DNA of 64,000 nucleotides, from assembly GCA_030015575.1 (NCBI GenBank), contig CM057338.1, positions 133,883,546-133,947,545 of the forward strand. The letters run 5' to 3'. Of the stretch, positions 25,151 to 35,898 are shown piece after piece. Position 1 is the stretch's first letter. Every line of letters begins with the position of its first letter. A program made the translations under genes and the position numbers. This stretch comes from Agapanthus africanus (Eukaryota; Streptophyta; Magnoliopsida; Asparagales; Amaryllidaceae). Below the pieces are notes generated by a model that made no database searches, was not told where the DNA came from, and worked only from the letters and a program-made list of their open reading frames with translations.

Positions 25151-25729
25151 GAATCCGTTCCCCTCCGAACAACGGAGACGCGACCGCGCGGGTCCGTCTT
25201 GCCTGAAATTCGGGGCAGATGCTAATTGGTGCTATCCGTCCACCTCTCCGAAGATGCTAAGTTGATTTATGGCACCGTGTATCGAAGGTTTAAACGGATC
25301 TGGCCGATGTAGCAAACTTCGTCAGATTCCCCCTCGCTTGAGGGGTTTTTTGATTGTGGGGACGCTCTTCCCTGCAAGCGCAAGCCCCTGCAGTTAATTA
25401 CGCTACCGCATCGCTGTAACAACTTTATCCTTCTCCATATGGTCACTTCGTGTCATGGGTATTTGTTTTGTGTTCGGTTGCCCGTGGATTGTATACGGAG
25501 ACTAAGTTATGCTGTCGTCCGTAGGACGTGGATTAGTCCAAATCCGTATCTTTCTTAGATTTGGGTTTGGGGGTGTGTGTTTAAGGATACGTTAGCCTTA
25601 TTCGAGGCTAAGATCAACTTAAATGTTCGTTAAGGACACGTTAGTCTAATTTTAGACTAAGATGGACTTAACGGGATCGTTTAGATCCAACGAGAGAGCA
25701 ATTGGGGGCTCTATTGTTTAGTTTAGTGA

Positions 25730-26085
25730 CGTTGCGGTCGATAAGTAGTTTAAGGACATTGCGGTCCAATGTTAGTTTTAAGACATTGCGGTCAAGGTTA
25801 AGGACATCATAGTCTGTGAGTTTAAGGACATCACAGTCCAGTGTTAGTTTTAAGACATCATGGTCGAGGTTAAGGACATCATAGTCCATGAGCTTAAGGA
25901 CCTCACAGTCCGATGTTAGTTTTAAGACATCACGGTCAAGGTTAAGGACATCATAGTCCGGTATTAGTTTTAAGAAATCACTGTCGAGGTTAAGGACATC
26001 ATAGTCCGATATTAGTTTTAAGACATCACGGTCGAGGTTAAGGACATCATAGTCCATCAGTTTAAAGACCCCACAGTCCGTAACA
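25730..26085. repeat. Second array of the 72-bp repeat family
   Basis: The units contain the same ggttaaggacatcatagtcc words as 2881-3235, but spacing is mixed. The following 100 bases (26085-26190) match 3236-3335, including the gattacaacgaca word. The two arrays are therefore related by descent and not by chance. Confidence 0.85.
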
Positions 26086-26293
26086 GTGTGCGGTTGTCGG
26101 GACCCGTCGCCTCTCTGACGACGTTGAAGGATTACAACGACAGATATCAGAGGAGTAAAGAGATATACCCTCGAACCGGGTGTAAATTGACCGGAAGAGC
26201 AGTTGTGCTCAGTTCAATTTATAATGAGGACTTATGGCCAAAATTGGGTTAAGTCCAGTTGAAAATGCTTAATATTTTATCCATGTTCTGCCT

Positions 26294-26613
26294 ATTAGGC
26301 TTTTACTTGGGCTCTGCCCTTTTATAATGTATAGCATTAGGGTCTGTAATTAAATGCATAGCATTCATATTTGGCCTGTTAGACCTTTATTTGGGCTCTG
26401 CCCTTTTATAATAATGCATAGCATTTATATTTGGCCTGTTAGACCTTTACTTGGGCTCTGCCCTTTTTTAATAATGCGTAGCATTTATATTTGGCATGTT
26501 AGACCTTTACTTGGGCTCTGCCCTTTTTTAATAATGCATAGCATTTATATTTGGCCTGTTAGACCTTTACTTGGGCTCTGCCCTTTTTTAATAATGCATA
26601 GCATTTTTAATGG
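26294..26613. repeat. 60-bp tandem array, 5 copies
   Basis: The word atgcatagcatt recurs at 26354, 26414, 26474, 26534 and 26594, an exact 60-base period, with a degenerate copy before. The unit includes gacctttacttgggctctgc. The plus-strand reading frame across it is open only because 60 is divisible by three. Confidence 0.92.
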
Positions 26614-26619
26614 TCTGAT

Positions 26620-26960
26620 AGTGCGCCACGTGGCTTGTCAGGCGCTTTGCGCCAATCAAAGAGCACAATGCGCTAGCGCATGCGAAGGTGACACGTGTCA
26701 CGCTTTGCGCTAAGCGCAAGTTTGTTAGCGCACAGCGCTTTCTGAGTGCGCTGTGCCAGTGCGCTGCACCAATGAATGACACGTGGCGCGCTCTGGTGCA
26801 GTGCGCCAGCCCAAGAGCGCAGTGCGCTATATTTTGAAGCACAAAGCGCAGATTGTTCTGTGGTTGACACGTGGCACGTTCTGGCATAGTGCGCCAATCC
26901 AATAAGCGCAAAGGCGCATTTCAAAAAGTGCAAGGCACTGTCCAATAGCGCAGAGCGCAT
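26620..26960. promoter_or_regulatory. G-box cluster in GCGC-rich repeats (left)
   Basis: CACGTG cores occur near 26628, 26691, 26780 and 26869, most within gacacgtgg or gccacgtgg contexts. They are embedded in many short GCGC-containing words. G-boxes bind plant bZIP and bHLH factors. Within a retroelement U3-like region they could act as enhancers. Confidence 0.55.
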
Positions 26961-27389
26961 CTTGATCAAATTAAGATCAAAGAACAAGTTCTTTGTTCTC
27001 TCAAAAGAGGTTCTACCTCAAGATTCAAGAACCAAGGTTCTTATTCTCATTAAAAGGCTGTGCCTTTATATAGATCAAAAGATCTAAGAATGAAGTAAAT
27101 TACTTCTTTAAATTTTTATGATTGGATCTTTCTAATCTTTTTCTTTTTTTTATTGAAGATCTTGATCTTGTTCTTAGATTTTTTATCTTTTTAGAAGAAA
27201 ATTCTTCTTTTTGTGAGATGTTTTCATCTCTGTTTTTCAAGAATTAAATTCTTTACCTTTAAAGATGAAGAATATGATTTTCTTTCTTCAAAGGCTTGCC
27301 TTTTCTTTCTCTTTGAGTTTTTTCTCAAAGTTTGCAGAGGGTTCTCTCTCTTCTGTATCTCTATGTATGAGACTTGGAATCTAGGGGCC

Positions 27390-27397
27390 TTTATATA
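27390..27397 (-). promoter_or_regulatory. Minus-strand TATA box
   Basis: The minus strand reads TATATAAA within CCCTATATAAAGGCCCC. It lies downstream (in minus sense) of the right-hand G-box cluster, the order expected for a Tat LTR promoter. A second TATATAAA lies at 27065-27072 on the same strand. Confidence 0.5.
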
Positions 27398-27589
27398 GGG
27401 CCAATTGATTTGTTAAGTTAGTTACAGAGATCTTTCTCTGATTGATCTGGGGATATTTTCCCACCGTTGGATCTTTGATCCTAAGGCCTCTGTTTTACAG
27501 AAGATAATCTTTTTATTTTAATAAGATTGGAAAGATCTTTCTAGAATTTTAATTCTGATTGATTAATAATTTATTATTTAAAAGCGCAC

Positions 27590-27850
27590 CTGCGTTTGAC
27601 ACGTGGCGCGCAGCGCAGAGTGCAGCGCAACTGTGCTAGCGCGCCTGTGTTTGACACGTGGTGCGCAGCGCAGAGCGCAAGTGATCTGAAGCGTTGCTTC
27701 ATTTAAAATTTGAATTTTGAAACAGAGCTTTGCTCTGATTGGGGGTGCGCTATCTTGGGCGCAGCGCTCTTGGCGTTGGCATGTCTGCGGTTGCCACGTG
27801 GCGCTCTGTGCGCGGCGCAAGAAATCTGAAGCGTTGCTTTAGTTTTTGAA
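27590..27850. promoter_or_regulatory. G-box cluster (right)
   Basis: CACGTG cores occur near 27600, 27654 and 27794 in gacacgtgg or gccacgtgg contexts, again among GCGC words like those at 26.62-26.96 kb. A 60-70 base unit (gcgcctg...tttgacacgtgg) is duplicated at 27585-27665. Together with the left cluster there are about seven palindromic G-boxes in 1.2 kb. Confidence 0.55.
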
Positions 27851-28664
27851 TTTTTAAATTCAAACAGAATTTTGCTCTAATTGGGGGAAACAGTTGGTTT
27901 AGACGATTTTAAAGTATCGAAACCGAAATAACTCCAAATCAACACAACCCATATTCCATTCTCTGTCAATTTTTTTCGAGTCTTCTAAAATTATTTTAGC
28001 AACTGCAGAAGACTACTTAAATGACAACTAGAACATACACCAAACACAAGCCCCTAATTCCACTACATGGCCGGCGAGACATGATGAAAATCCGGCCATG
28101 CCGGTTTTGTAGTTGATCCAGGACTTGATTTTTTGGGTGTGTACTAGTCTATGGAATATTGGTTCGGTGGTATTGCTTGTTTAGCCCAGTTTGGATATGG
28201 TTTTATCTAGTTGTTTGGGGCTATTCGGGGTTATTTCGAAGTCGATATTTCTAACATTGTTTAAAGTTTACAGTACATATATTTCTATCTGCGACCGTGA
28301 ATGTCATTAGAGCGGTACAACTTGTCTAATTGCTATAGTTCTTTTAGACGGGTTTGCGAACGTGACATTCACATTGATGTTCTGTGTTGTGCTGTGTTGT
28401 TGCGGATTCGTCGTGGTGGATAGCTTGGTTGCAGCGATAGTACAGTTTAGTTTTATTTATACATTTAATATCGCGGGGCGAGCATCCGACCTGTGGACTT
28501 TCGTCACTGTCTGTTTGTATATTATTTGTTTCGGGCACGACCGAGTTGAGGTCGATGTCACCGTTGTACATATTTTCTTTTCTTTACTAGGATTACCCTG
28601 CGATGGAGTGCACGGATAGCCGGGTTCTGGAAGGCAACGGGTCCGCATCTCATGGCGTTGAGAA

Positions 28665-28930
28665 GGAGGGGGCCTCACTCTAGAATTGGCAGGCTATTCG
28701 CCGCACTCGTAGGGAGTACAGGTTGACCCAAGGAGGGGTGCTCAAGTTACCAGATTCCGTGAAGTGCCGGGTGGCCCATTCACCTTGATGAAGGGGGCTG
28801 CCTCGCTTCCGGTTTTGGCGGGTAACTTGCCGCGCTCGTAGGGGTCTAGGTTTTCATTGCACGGGCTATCCACATGACCAGGGAACGTCGGGTTTCACCT
28901 GCGGCTCAAAAGAAATCCGGGGCTCCCAGA
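28665..28930. repeat. Diverged tandem pair, period 131
   Basis: The word cttgccgcgctcgtaggg near 28827 repeats a near-copy near 28696. The flanking gaaggaggggg and gaagggggctgcctcgct parts also correspond. Confidence 0.7.
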
Positions 28931-29271
28931 TTATCTGTATTGTTCTGTGATGTTTATTACTTATCTGTGATGTTGCATTTATTATATCTGGAGCGATTAT
29001 TATATATTGCTATATATATATACTAGTAGATGTTGTTTATGTTTTACACCCGCGCTAGTCCAGCTCCCGCTCTGTCGTTAGTTAAGTAACCTAACGGGTG
29101 ATGACGGGACCGAGTGGCGAATGCGGATGGCATATACATACACCATATTTTCTTTCTTTTGTGGTGTGATTAATTGATGGGACTGTGTTGATTCGGATCA
29201 ATGCAAGGAAAACAGACCTAATTGATGTTGTTGGTACAATTTTTAAAAGCTGTTATTACAAGAAAGTTTTC

Positions 29272-29530
29272 TTTTGTTTTGCACAGCGGTATTCGGTTAT
29301 GAATATCCAGCACCTCATTCCATGAGGCAAGAGCCGAGATCCCCTCACCGGGAGTGACCTCTTGGGCAGAATTTTGCATCAGGGTAATAACTTCACTATA
29401 TTGGATTACTTTTGCTTTGCATCGTGGTATTCAGTAGGAATACCTTGCACCTCATTCGACTAGGAAAGAGCCGAGATCCCTTCACCGGGAGTGACCTCTT
29501 TAGCAAAGGTTTTCGCCACTATATATTTAT
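29272..29530. repeat. Diverged tandem pair, period about 136
   Basis: Two units begin ttttgttttgcacagcgg (29272) and ttttgctttgcatcgtgg (29408). Both contain the words gagccgagatcc and caccgggagtgacctctt. Confidence 0.85.
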
Positions 29531-30249
29531 AAAAAGCTATCCGGTTCCTTCAACGATATCAAGTTCATTACGTTAAAGGTTTTTCGCCAAAAACCATTCG
29601 TAGCCCTCCGTCATTTTAGACGGGTAGCACTTAGTATTCATGATATGTTTGTTGGCCTTCGTCATAGCATATTGTATGGTGGCTATTTGTTACTTTTCTG
29701 TTGCATAGATAGATGCGTTGGTTTGGGACAGTCGTACTACTATTTTGGCCTTCGTCAAGGGTATGTACGGGTAGGTTCAAATTAACCTGGACAATGTCGG
29801 GTAGAACTTGACATGTGGCTTATGATATATTGGCCTTCGTCAAGGTCATAAGAGTATGGGGTAGAAATCACATCGGGAGTTTCAAATATACAGGAAACTT
29901 GCCAGGCATGCGCATACCTTCTGAAGTGTGATAACTTGAGTGGATTCCATCAGGTTATCATGCGATGATAGTTGGATCCCGATTCCCATCGATGAGTTGG
30001 TTTACTCCTCGGGTGATTTTAGATGATCCCGACTAATTCTTCTTTCAGGTTTGGAGGAGAGTTTGAGGATACAGTGGGAGACATCCTGATTAGATAAAGT
30101 GATTGACCATTCTGATCTCGGTTAGAGTGCACGCTGAGTGTTTCTTTTCTCTCTCTCTTTGGCAGCGACCATGTCCCGACCCTAGACTACAACTCATAAA
30201 CCAAGTTAACCGAACCTTCTTAAAACACATTGACTTTTGGATTGTCAGA

Positions 30250-31055
30250 GTTGCATACTTCATTGCCACTCCTATTTTTACCCTTTGCTTTTTCTCCGGA
30301 ACATTCCGTATCACTACGAAGATCCATATTTATTGGATATGACCGTCGTATAGTTACATACGAACTCGAAGAAACTTGTTTCAGATTCGAGAAAGGTTTC
30401 CGGTTCTGGAGAAAATGAATAGGACTATTCAGTTGTCTTTTCCTTTTACCTTCTCTCAGATTGTGAGTACTCCTAGGATTAAGAGAGTACACCTATTGCG
30501 CTTATTGGATAGTCTTCTTCCAAACCATAGGAAGGTGCCGAAATGTGGGGAAGGAAGAAAATCAATTAGCCTAAGTGTGGTGTACAGAAGGTAATAAAGA
30601 CAAATAAAGGGATTAGAAAGAGGGCAAAGTAAATTGCGACTGCTATCTTTCACGACCAAACCGCGTAGTTCGTCGCCACTCCTACTTCACCTTTTGCATT
30701 TCTCCAGAACACCCCGTATCACTTACGAAGATCCACATTTATTGGATAATCCATCGTATAATTATATACGAACTCGAAGGAACTTGTTCCAGTTCGGGGA
30801 TGGATTCTGGTTCAGGAAAAATAGAATAAGGTTTATTCAGTTGTCTTTTATCTTTACCTTCTCTCAAGTTGCGAGTACTCCTAGGATTAGGAGAGTACAC
30901 CTATTACGCTTATTGGATAGTTTTCTTCCAAACAATAGGCTGGTGTCGAACGGTAGGGAAGGAAGAAAACCATTTAGCCTAAGGATGGTGTACAGAAAGT
31001 AATGAGTAAAGACAAATAAAAGGATTTGAAGAGATGGCAAAGAAATATACGATTG
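30250..31055. repeat. Diverged tandem pair, period about 410
   Basis: Matching landmarks are gccactcct at 30264 and 30674, and words around gagtactcctaggatta and ttagcctaag, each recurring about 410 bases later. The copies differ at many positions and neither carries a supported coding region. Confidence 0.9.
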
Positions 31056-32522
31056 CACTCATGAATCTGGATAATGGAAGAGGCATTACTAGGAATACCC
31101 GGCTACCCCTTCGAAACATTTTCATGTTTCAGTTTCACTGTGCATTGTTAATTGAAAACTGATTTCCCAATTAGATCCTTACTCCAGGGTATATATTTAC
31201 CAGGTTTGATTCTCACATTTATATGGTTTTACAGATGATGAGTGGGAGTAAGTTATTGGGAATTAGATGATTATATCCTCATTATATCGGAATTCGTTGT
31301 AATTGATGATATTTGAGGAAATCGCATGGGGTTTTTCCTGATGACAAATATTTGGTTTTGAATATCTGTTGTTATGCACTAATTTCAAACTGATATATTC
31401 GTACGTTTATTTCATAAAGTGAGATATAACCTTTTGAAATTATGTCCGTGATATTTACTTATATCAGTTGATGATTGGGTAAGGAGCATTCAACAGCGGT
31501 GTAATTCTTCTTAACCATAGTACAGTTTTCAACCCACGACGTACAGGATTTGAGTTATTCAACTCAGGAGACTTATACAAAATATTGTATGTTGTCCAGT
31601 GTCCATTAGGACAAAGGGGTTGGTCCTCGTACTATATTTTGTTTACTTATGACTTCTCCAGTTTTAGACAAGTGTTTCGTAGAAATACAAGGTCCAAGTT
31701 TTGAGAAGTTATAGGTATACAAATAAAGTAGATAACCATGTGTTGTAAGTATCAGGATTCTTCAAGGTGATCGAAAATAAAGATACTTGTTTTTGGTATT
31801 CAGTTGATAGTAATGGTTTTGAGAACTTGCTTCTCTTTCAGATTACTCATATTTGGATGCACTCCTAGTTGAGTAATGCTGATCGGCCTCTCTCCATTTA
31901 GTTGACATGTACTGGAGACAGTTACATGATTTGAATCTGGTTTCAATTAAATCAGTGCTTCTGTTTCTATATTGTATATAGAATGGTTCATATCTTAACG
32001 ATGTTAAGGTATATGGAGTTATCCGGCTTATGCTTAAAACCAGACTCTGGATAACTCAATGCACGTTTCTGTAATGGCAGTTTATGGGTTATCCCGGGTT
32101 ATGACGATGGTTAACTTTCTACCATCTGGAAGATCAATGGTGATATTGTTCTTGACTCGCCACAGTTTTAGTAAAATGGACTTTTTCAGAAAAACAGTAG
32201 TGGGAATATGGTAGAACTGGAAGTGATTCCAGAACCATAAACTGTAACATTTCAGAAAATATAAAATATTATTTTTGGAATTTAATATTAAAATAATATA
32301 TTTCGCGAAAACTACCCGATTTGCGAAATTGGGGTTTTCGTAAAATGGTATAAATATATACCAATAATTGTGAAATAATTGGGGATTTTAAATGATTTAC
32401 TCATTTAAAAATATATATATTGGATTTGGCATTTTTATAATTAATTATATGCAAGTTTAAAATTAAACACGATTAGTGCACTACTAATCCCGGTTAAGCC
32501 AAATCCGTGTTTCTACAGTTTT

Positions 32523-33322
32523 TGTAACAACCTAGTTCAGTTATACCAATTACAGTTCCCGTATTACTTATCTGTGATATTTTCTAGATTTATCGGGTTT
32601 TGGGTGCGAATGGTAATAAAACATTTTTCATTGCATTCGACCCGACCCGCATGCGTGAACCTGTTTGATTCTTATTTATAGATTATCTTGACTTATTACA
32701 TAGATACGTGCATCTCATGATTAGTACATACTGGCATTTTACCTGGTATTGTATCTTTTACCATATAACATTTTAGGTCTTATAAAATAATTTAAAATTG
32801 CATTTCATAGACTGCATGATACTCCTAACTCCGTGGTAGCGTCCGTGCATCTTGTTCTCGTCCCGTTCAGTGAAACGGGCGTGTTTGGATGGCTACGCGC
32901 ACGTACGTGCATCCGTTCTTGGGGGTACGCATTTTCTTTAACTGAACATTCATTTTGAAATTTGGAAGTCGCATATATTTTTCATATTTTAAATCTGAAT
33001 TTTTAAACCAGACTCGGACGCATTTTGGAATATTTTTGTACTTCGCCTAAATTCAAATTATTTGATTTTATTTTAATTTTTCCTTTAAATCTCGTTATCG
33101 GTTAACAAACGAATCCTTCTTCTAAAATCTTTTTAAAATTTTAAAAATCTTTTCTCAAGCAAACCCCTGCCTCTCTTCTTGGTGCCGAGCCCCACTCCAG
33201 TTCTCTCTCCTCTTTCTCCTTCTCTTTCTCTCTCTCCCTCACCACTATCTCTTTCTCTCTCCCCAAATAAAACAAATTTCTCTCTCCTCTCTATTCATCT
33301 CTCCCTCTCCCTCACCTCTCGA

Positions 33323-33361
<39 letters not shown>

Positions 33362-35752
33362 TTCTCTCATCTCGCAACTCTCTCTCTCCTCCCTCTCTCT
33401 CACAAACGAGAGCAAATGTGGCTCCATCGCTGCTCTAAAACCCTAACCCCTAGCCCCATCCTCCTCCGCCGCGTCAGCCCCCTCTCCACCTCGGCCGCCG
33501 CCGCCGCCGTTGACGAAGACCCCCTCCTCCACCTCTCGCCTCCGTTCCGGTACCTCGACGGCTTCCCGCGGCCCGATCCGAAGCACGACGAGACAATCGT
33601 CGCCGTCGCTAGATCGACATCTGGGAAAAGCATCACGGCGAAAGAGAGGAAGGTCGGGAGAGTCCCGAGCATCCTGTTCGAGCAGGAGAATGGGAAAGAG
33701 GGAGGCAACAAGAGGCTGATCTCTGTCAAAACGAAGCAGATTAAGAAGCTCGTTTCCCATCTAGGGCAGTCCTTCTTCTTCTCGAGGCTGTTCGACATCG
33801 AGGTAAGGTCCGAGCTTTGCCGAGGCTGCTACATCTGCATCCGGCAACTGATGCTGTTCTTAATGTAACATTCTTAAGAGCTCCATCAAGCGCACTACTA
33901 AAGGTTGATGTTCCTCTTGTATTCAGAGGAGATGATGTATGCCCTGGACTTCGAAAGGGTGGTTACCTAAATACCATAAAAAGGACAGTCAAGTATCTCT
34001 GCCCTGCTGATATTATCCCTCCTTATATTGACGTGGATTTGAGCCGAGAAGATCCGGACCCGAGCCTGGTTCAGGCCGAGACCTCGCGTGTGTCGTGTTC
34101 ACGTCTCCGTGTCGTTTTCCGTTATCGTCGTACTCGAGGCAAGTAAAACTTGCTACATGCTATTATATTATTTTTATACATATTTAATTGCATGATTAAA
34201 CCTGTAAATTAAACCTAAGGCCATTTATTTCATTTTAACACTTCGATGTCCATTTTATCATTTTAGATTTACAACTTGAAACCTATCATGTTGCATTTTG
34301 TTTTACCATACATAGTACCCACATCCGTGTTTACATCACTTAATAATTATCTGCATAGCCCATAATACCTTTAAATAGTTTATACCCTATCGGACACCCG
34401 TTTGCATACATCTAGCCTAATTTCTGTTCAATTGCATTCCTAGATCATTTAATACCTATTGGTGTGATTTTAACATTCCATATTTGTTAAACTGTGTTTA
34501 ATTAATGTTCGAACTATAACCCTAACTCAAATCGATAACTGTGCATTTATATGCCTTAATCTGTACCTGATTGTATATCACATTACAATGTTCCATTTTT
34601 ATTGTTCCACTAGTATCCCATGCTTGTTTTGTATACCCATGCTTATGTTAGTTTGATTATGAGCACCCACATGACATTGTGTGCACCCCTGACATGACTT
34701 GTCATACCCACTACTGGACACATGGTACCGTGCAACCTTTGACATGACATGATACCTATATACATTACTTAACTTGACCTGATATACCATGGCTTTACCT
34801 GTTACCTGATCTTGTTATTAATGCCAACGAACCTTACCTGTTGTCCCTACGGACATTTCCTGTTGTCTATCCAGACAAACCTATACCTGCCTGGTCCTGT
34901 GTTGGCATTAGCTCCAGATTATTTAATACCTGACTTGAACACATATAACTTGGGGGTATAGGGAAATCAATGATGAAATCTGACTTGTAACTCGATAGTT
35001 TGCTACCTTTACTGATCAATTTTAGAGGCTAGGCCAGCCTTGGGATGATGCTGCTGACATCATCCATCGTTACCCACTACCTTTTAGAGGCTAGGCCAGC
35101 CTTGGGATGATACTGTGGACATCATTCATCGTTACATTTTTCCTTTTAGTGCCTAGCGGCATATCTCGGTTTCAGCCCGAGAATCTTCACCGTGATCCCG
35201 GGCACGCATGGGATACTATTGAGTTACATCAACGATTCATCAAATTGATTTCAAAGACTTGAGAGTAGTTAACCCAATAGATCAGTTTAGATTACTCACT
35301 ACACGTTACCCCACTGTCCTTACTTATATCACTGTTATTCCTGTTTTATCATTTATACTTATACCTGCATGTGTTGCTACCCTTGTTTATAGTATTGCTT
35401 GATATTATGATGCACTGACGTCTAGGTTTTGCATGACCCAGATCCTCTACCTTTGTTGCAGACTGATCAGGAGTACTGCCGCTGTTAGACCGAGCAGTAA
35501 GGATCCTGTTAGTATCCAGTTTTACTTTCCAGGTGTTGTATTTATTGGATCTTTTGCTTCCACATATTATAGTATTTCTTGACTCATTTATTCTGGCTTA
35601 TGGACATGTACTAGATAGTTTAGTTTACTTTCATGTTCTTGATATCTCTGCAGCCGTAATGTGACTGTGGAAGGAATTTTCCTATCCACAGGTAGCATGG
35701 TTGGCTATATCACGTGCCTATCTTAGCGTACTCTGGAAAGCGGGGCGTGACA
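32523..35752 (+). mobile_element. Solo Tekay-type LTR carrying a host gene fragment
   Basis: 3230 bases, starting TGTAACA and ending GGGGCGTGACA, flanked by a perfect GTTTT target duplication (32518-32522 and 35753-35757). No internal region is present, so this is a solo LTR left by LTR-LTR recombination. The outer parts are clearly related to the LTRs at 13743 and 20559: the promoter-like GTGGTAGCGTCCG block near 32836, the TTGGGGGTACGCATTTT block, the ttgggggtatagggaaatca block near 34950, the TGACGT block near 35414 and the tail. The core, however, holds part of a ribosomal protein gene (33416-34044). A 66-base tandem pair lies at 35018-35145. Confidence 0.93.
33416..34044 (+). pseudogene. 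Captured fragment of an organellar ribosomal protein bL25 gene
   Basis: The plus strand encodes a protein start (MWLHRCSKTL, 33416) with a Ser- and Ala-rich, transit-peptide-like N-terminus. Segments follow that I recognise from the plant ribosomal protein L25/Gln-tRNA synthetase anticodon-binding-like family: TSGKSITAKERKVGRVPS, KRLISVKTKQIKKLVSHLG, RAPSSALLKVDVPLVFRG, CPGLRKGGYLNTIKRTVKY and PADIIPPYIDVDL. bL25 binds 5S rRNA in bacterial-type ribosomes. The match stops near 34044, where LTR sequence resumes, so the C-terminal part is missing and the fragment is not one open frame. No intron is seen in the captured part. A 240-base CT-rich tract upstream could be the captured 5' UTR. It is unlikely to make a working bL25. 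Confidence 0.82.
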
Positions 35753-35863
35753 GTTTTCCATGGCTAGTGTACCATGACATGTTACATATTGTTTCATTTG
35801 CATTTTTTATATTTGGTTTTGTTATTGTGAGAAGAAAAGAGAAAAGGAAAGAAAAAGTGAATT

Positions 35864-35898
<35 letters not shown>

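Larger units (their letters stand above)
25151..28000 (-). mobile_element. Putative 5' LTR and leader of the Tat element (borders unresolved)
   Basis: This stretch lies upstream of the Tat gag on the minus strand. It contains, from right to left, a G-box-rich segment (27.59-27.85 kb), a minus-strand TATA box (27390-27397), a second TATA-like site (27065-27072), another G-box-rich segment (26.62-26.96 kb), a 60-base tandem array, and the 72-base-type array shared with the 3' region. That order suits U3-R-U5 of a minus-strand element. No second LTR is in the window, so the call rests on position and promoter-like content. Confidence 0.4.
28001..32242. other. Unclassified, probably retroelement-derived, noncoding
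   Basis: I find no gene and no recognisable pol. Content: a 10-base perfect inverted repeat (gtgaatgtca near 28299 and its complement near 28360), three tandem pairs listed separately, CT-rich and AT-rich sequence. It lies between the Tat element and the LTR that starts at 32243, so remains of further LTR elements are likely, but I cannot name a family. Confidence 0.4.

Noticed and set aside
26354-26713. Plus-strand ORF with a repeating MHSIYIWPVRPLLGLCPF-like unit
   Set aside because: It is an exact 60-base noncoding tandem repeat that stays open because 60 is divisible by three. It looks like a repetitive membrane protein but has no start context or neighbours.
33179-33415. N-terminal extension of the bL25 fragment frame upstream of 33416
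   Set aside because: It is a CT-dinucleotide-rich tract translated as Ser-Leu repeats. A leader sequence explains it better than coding sequence.
33416-34044. A functional host bL25 gene at this place
   Set aside because: It lies fully inside an LTR with proven borders and target duplication, lacks the C-terminal part and is not one open frame.
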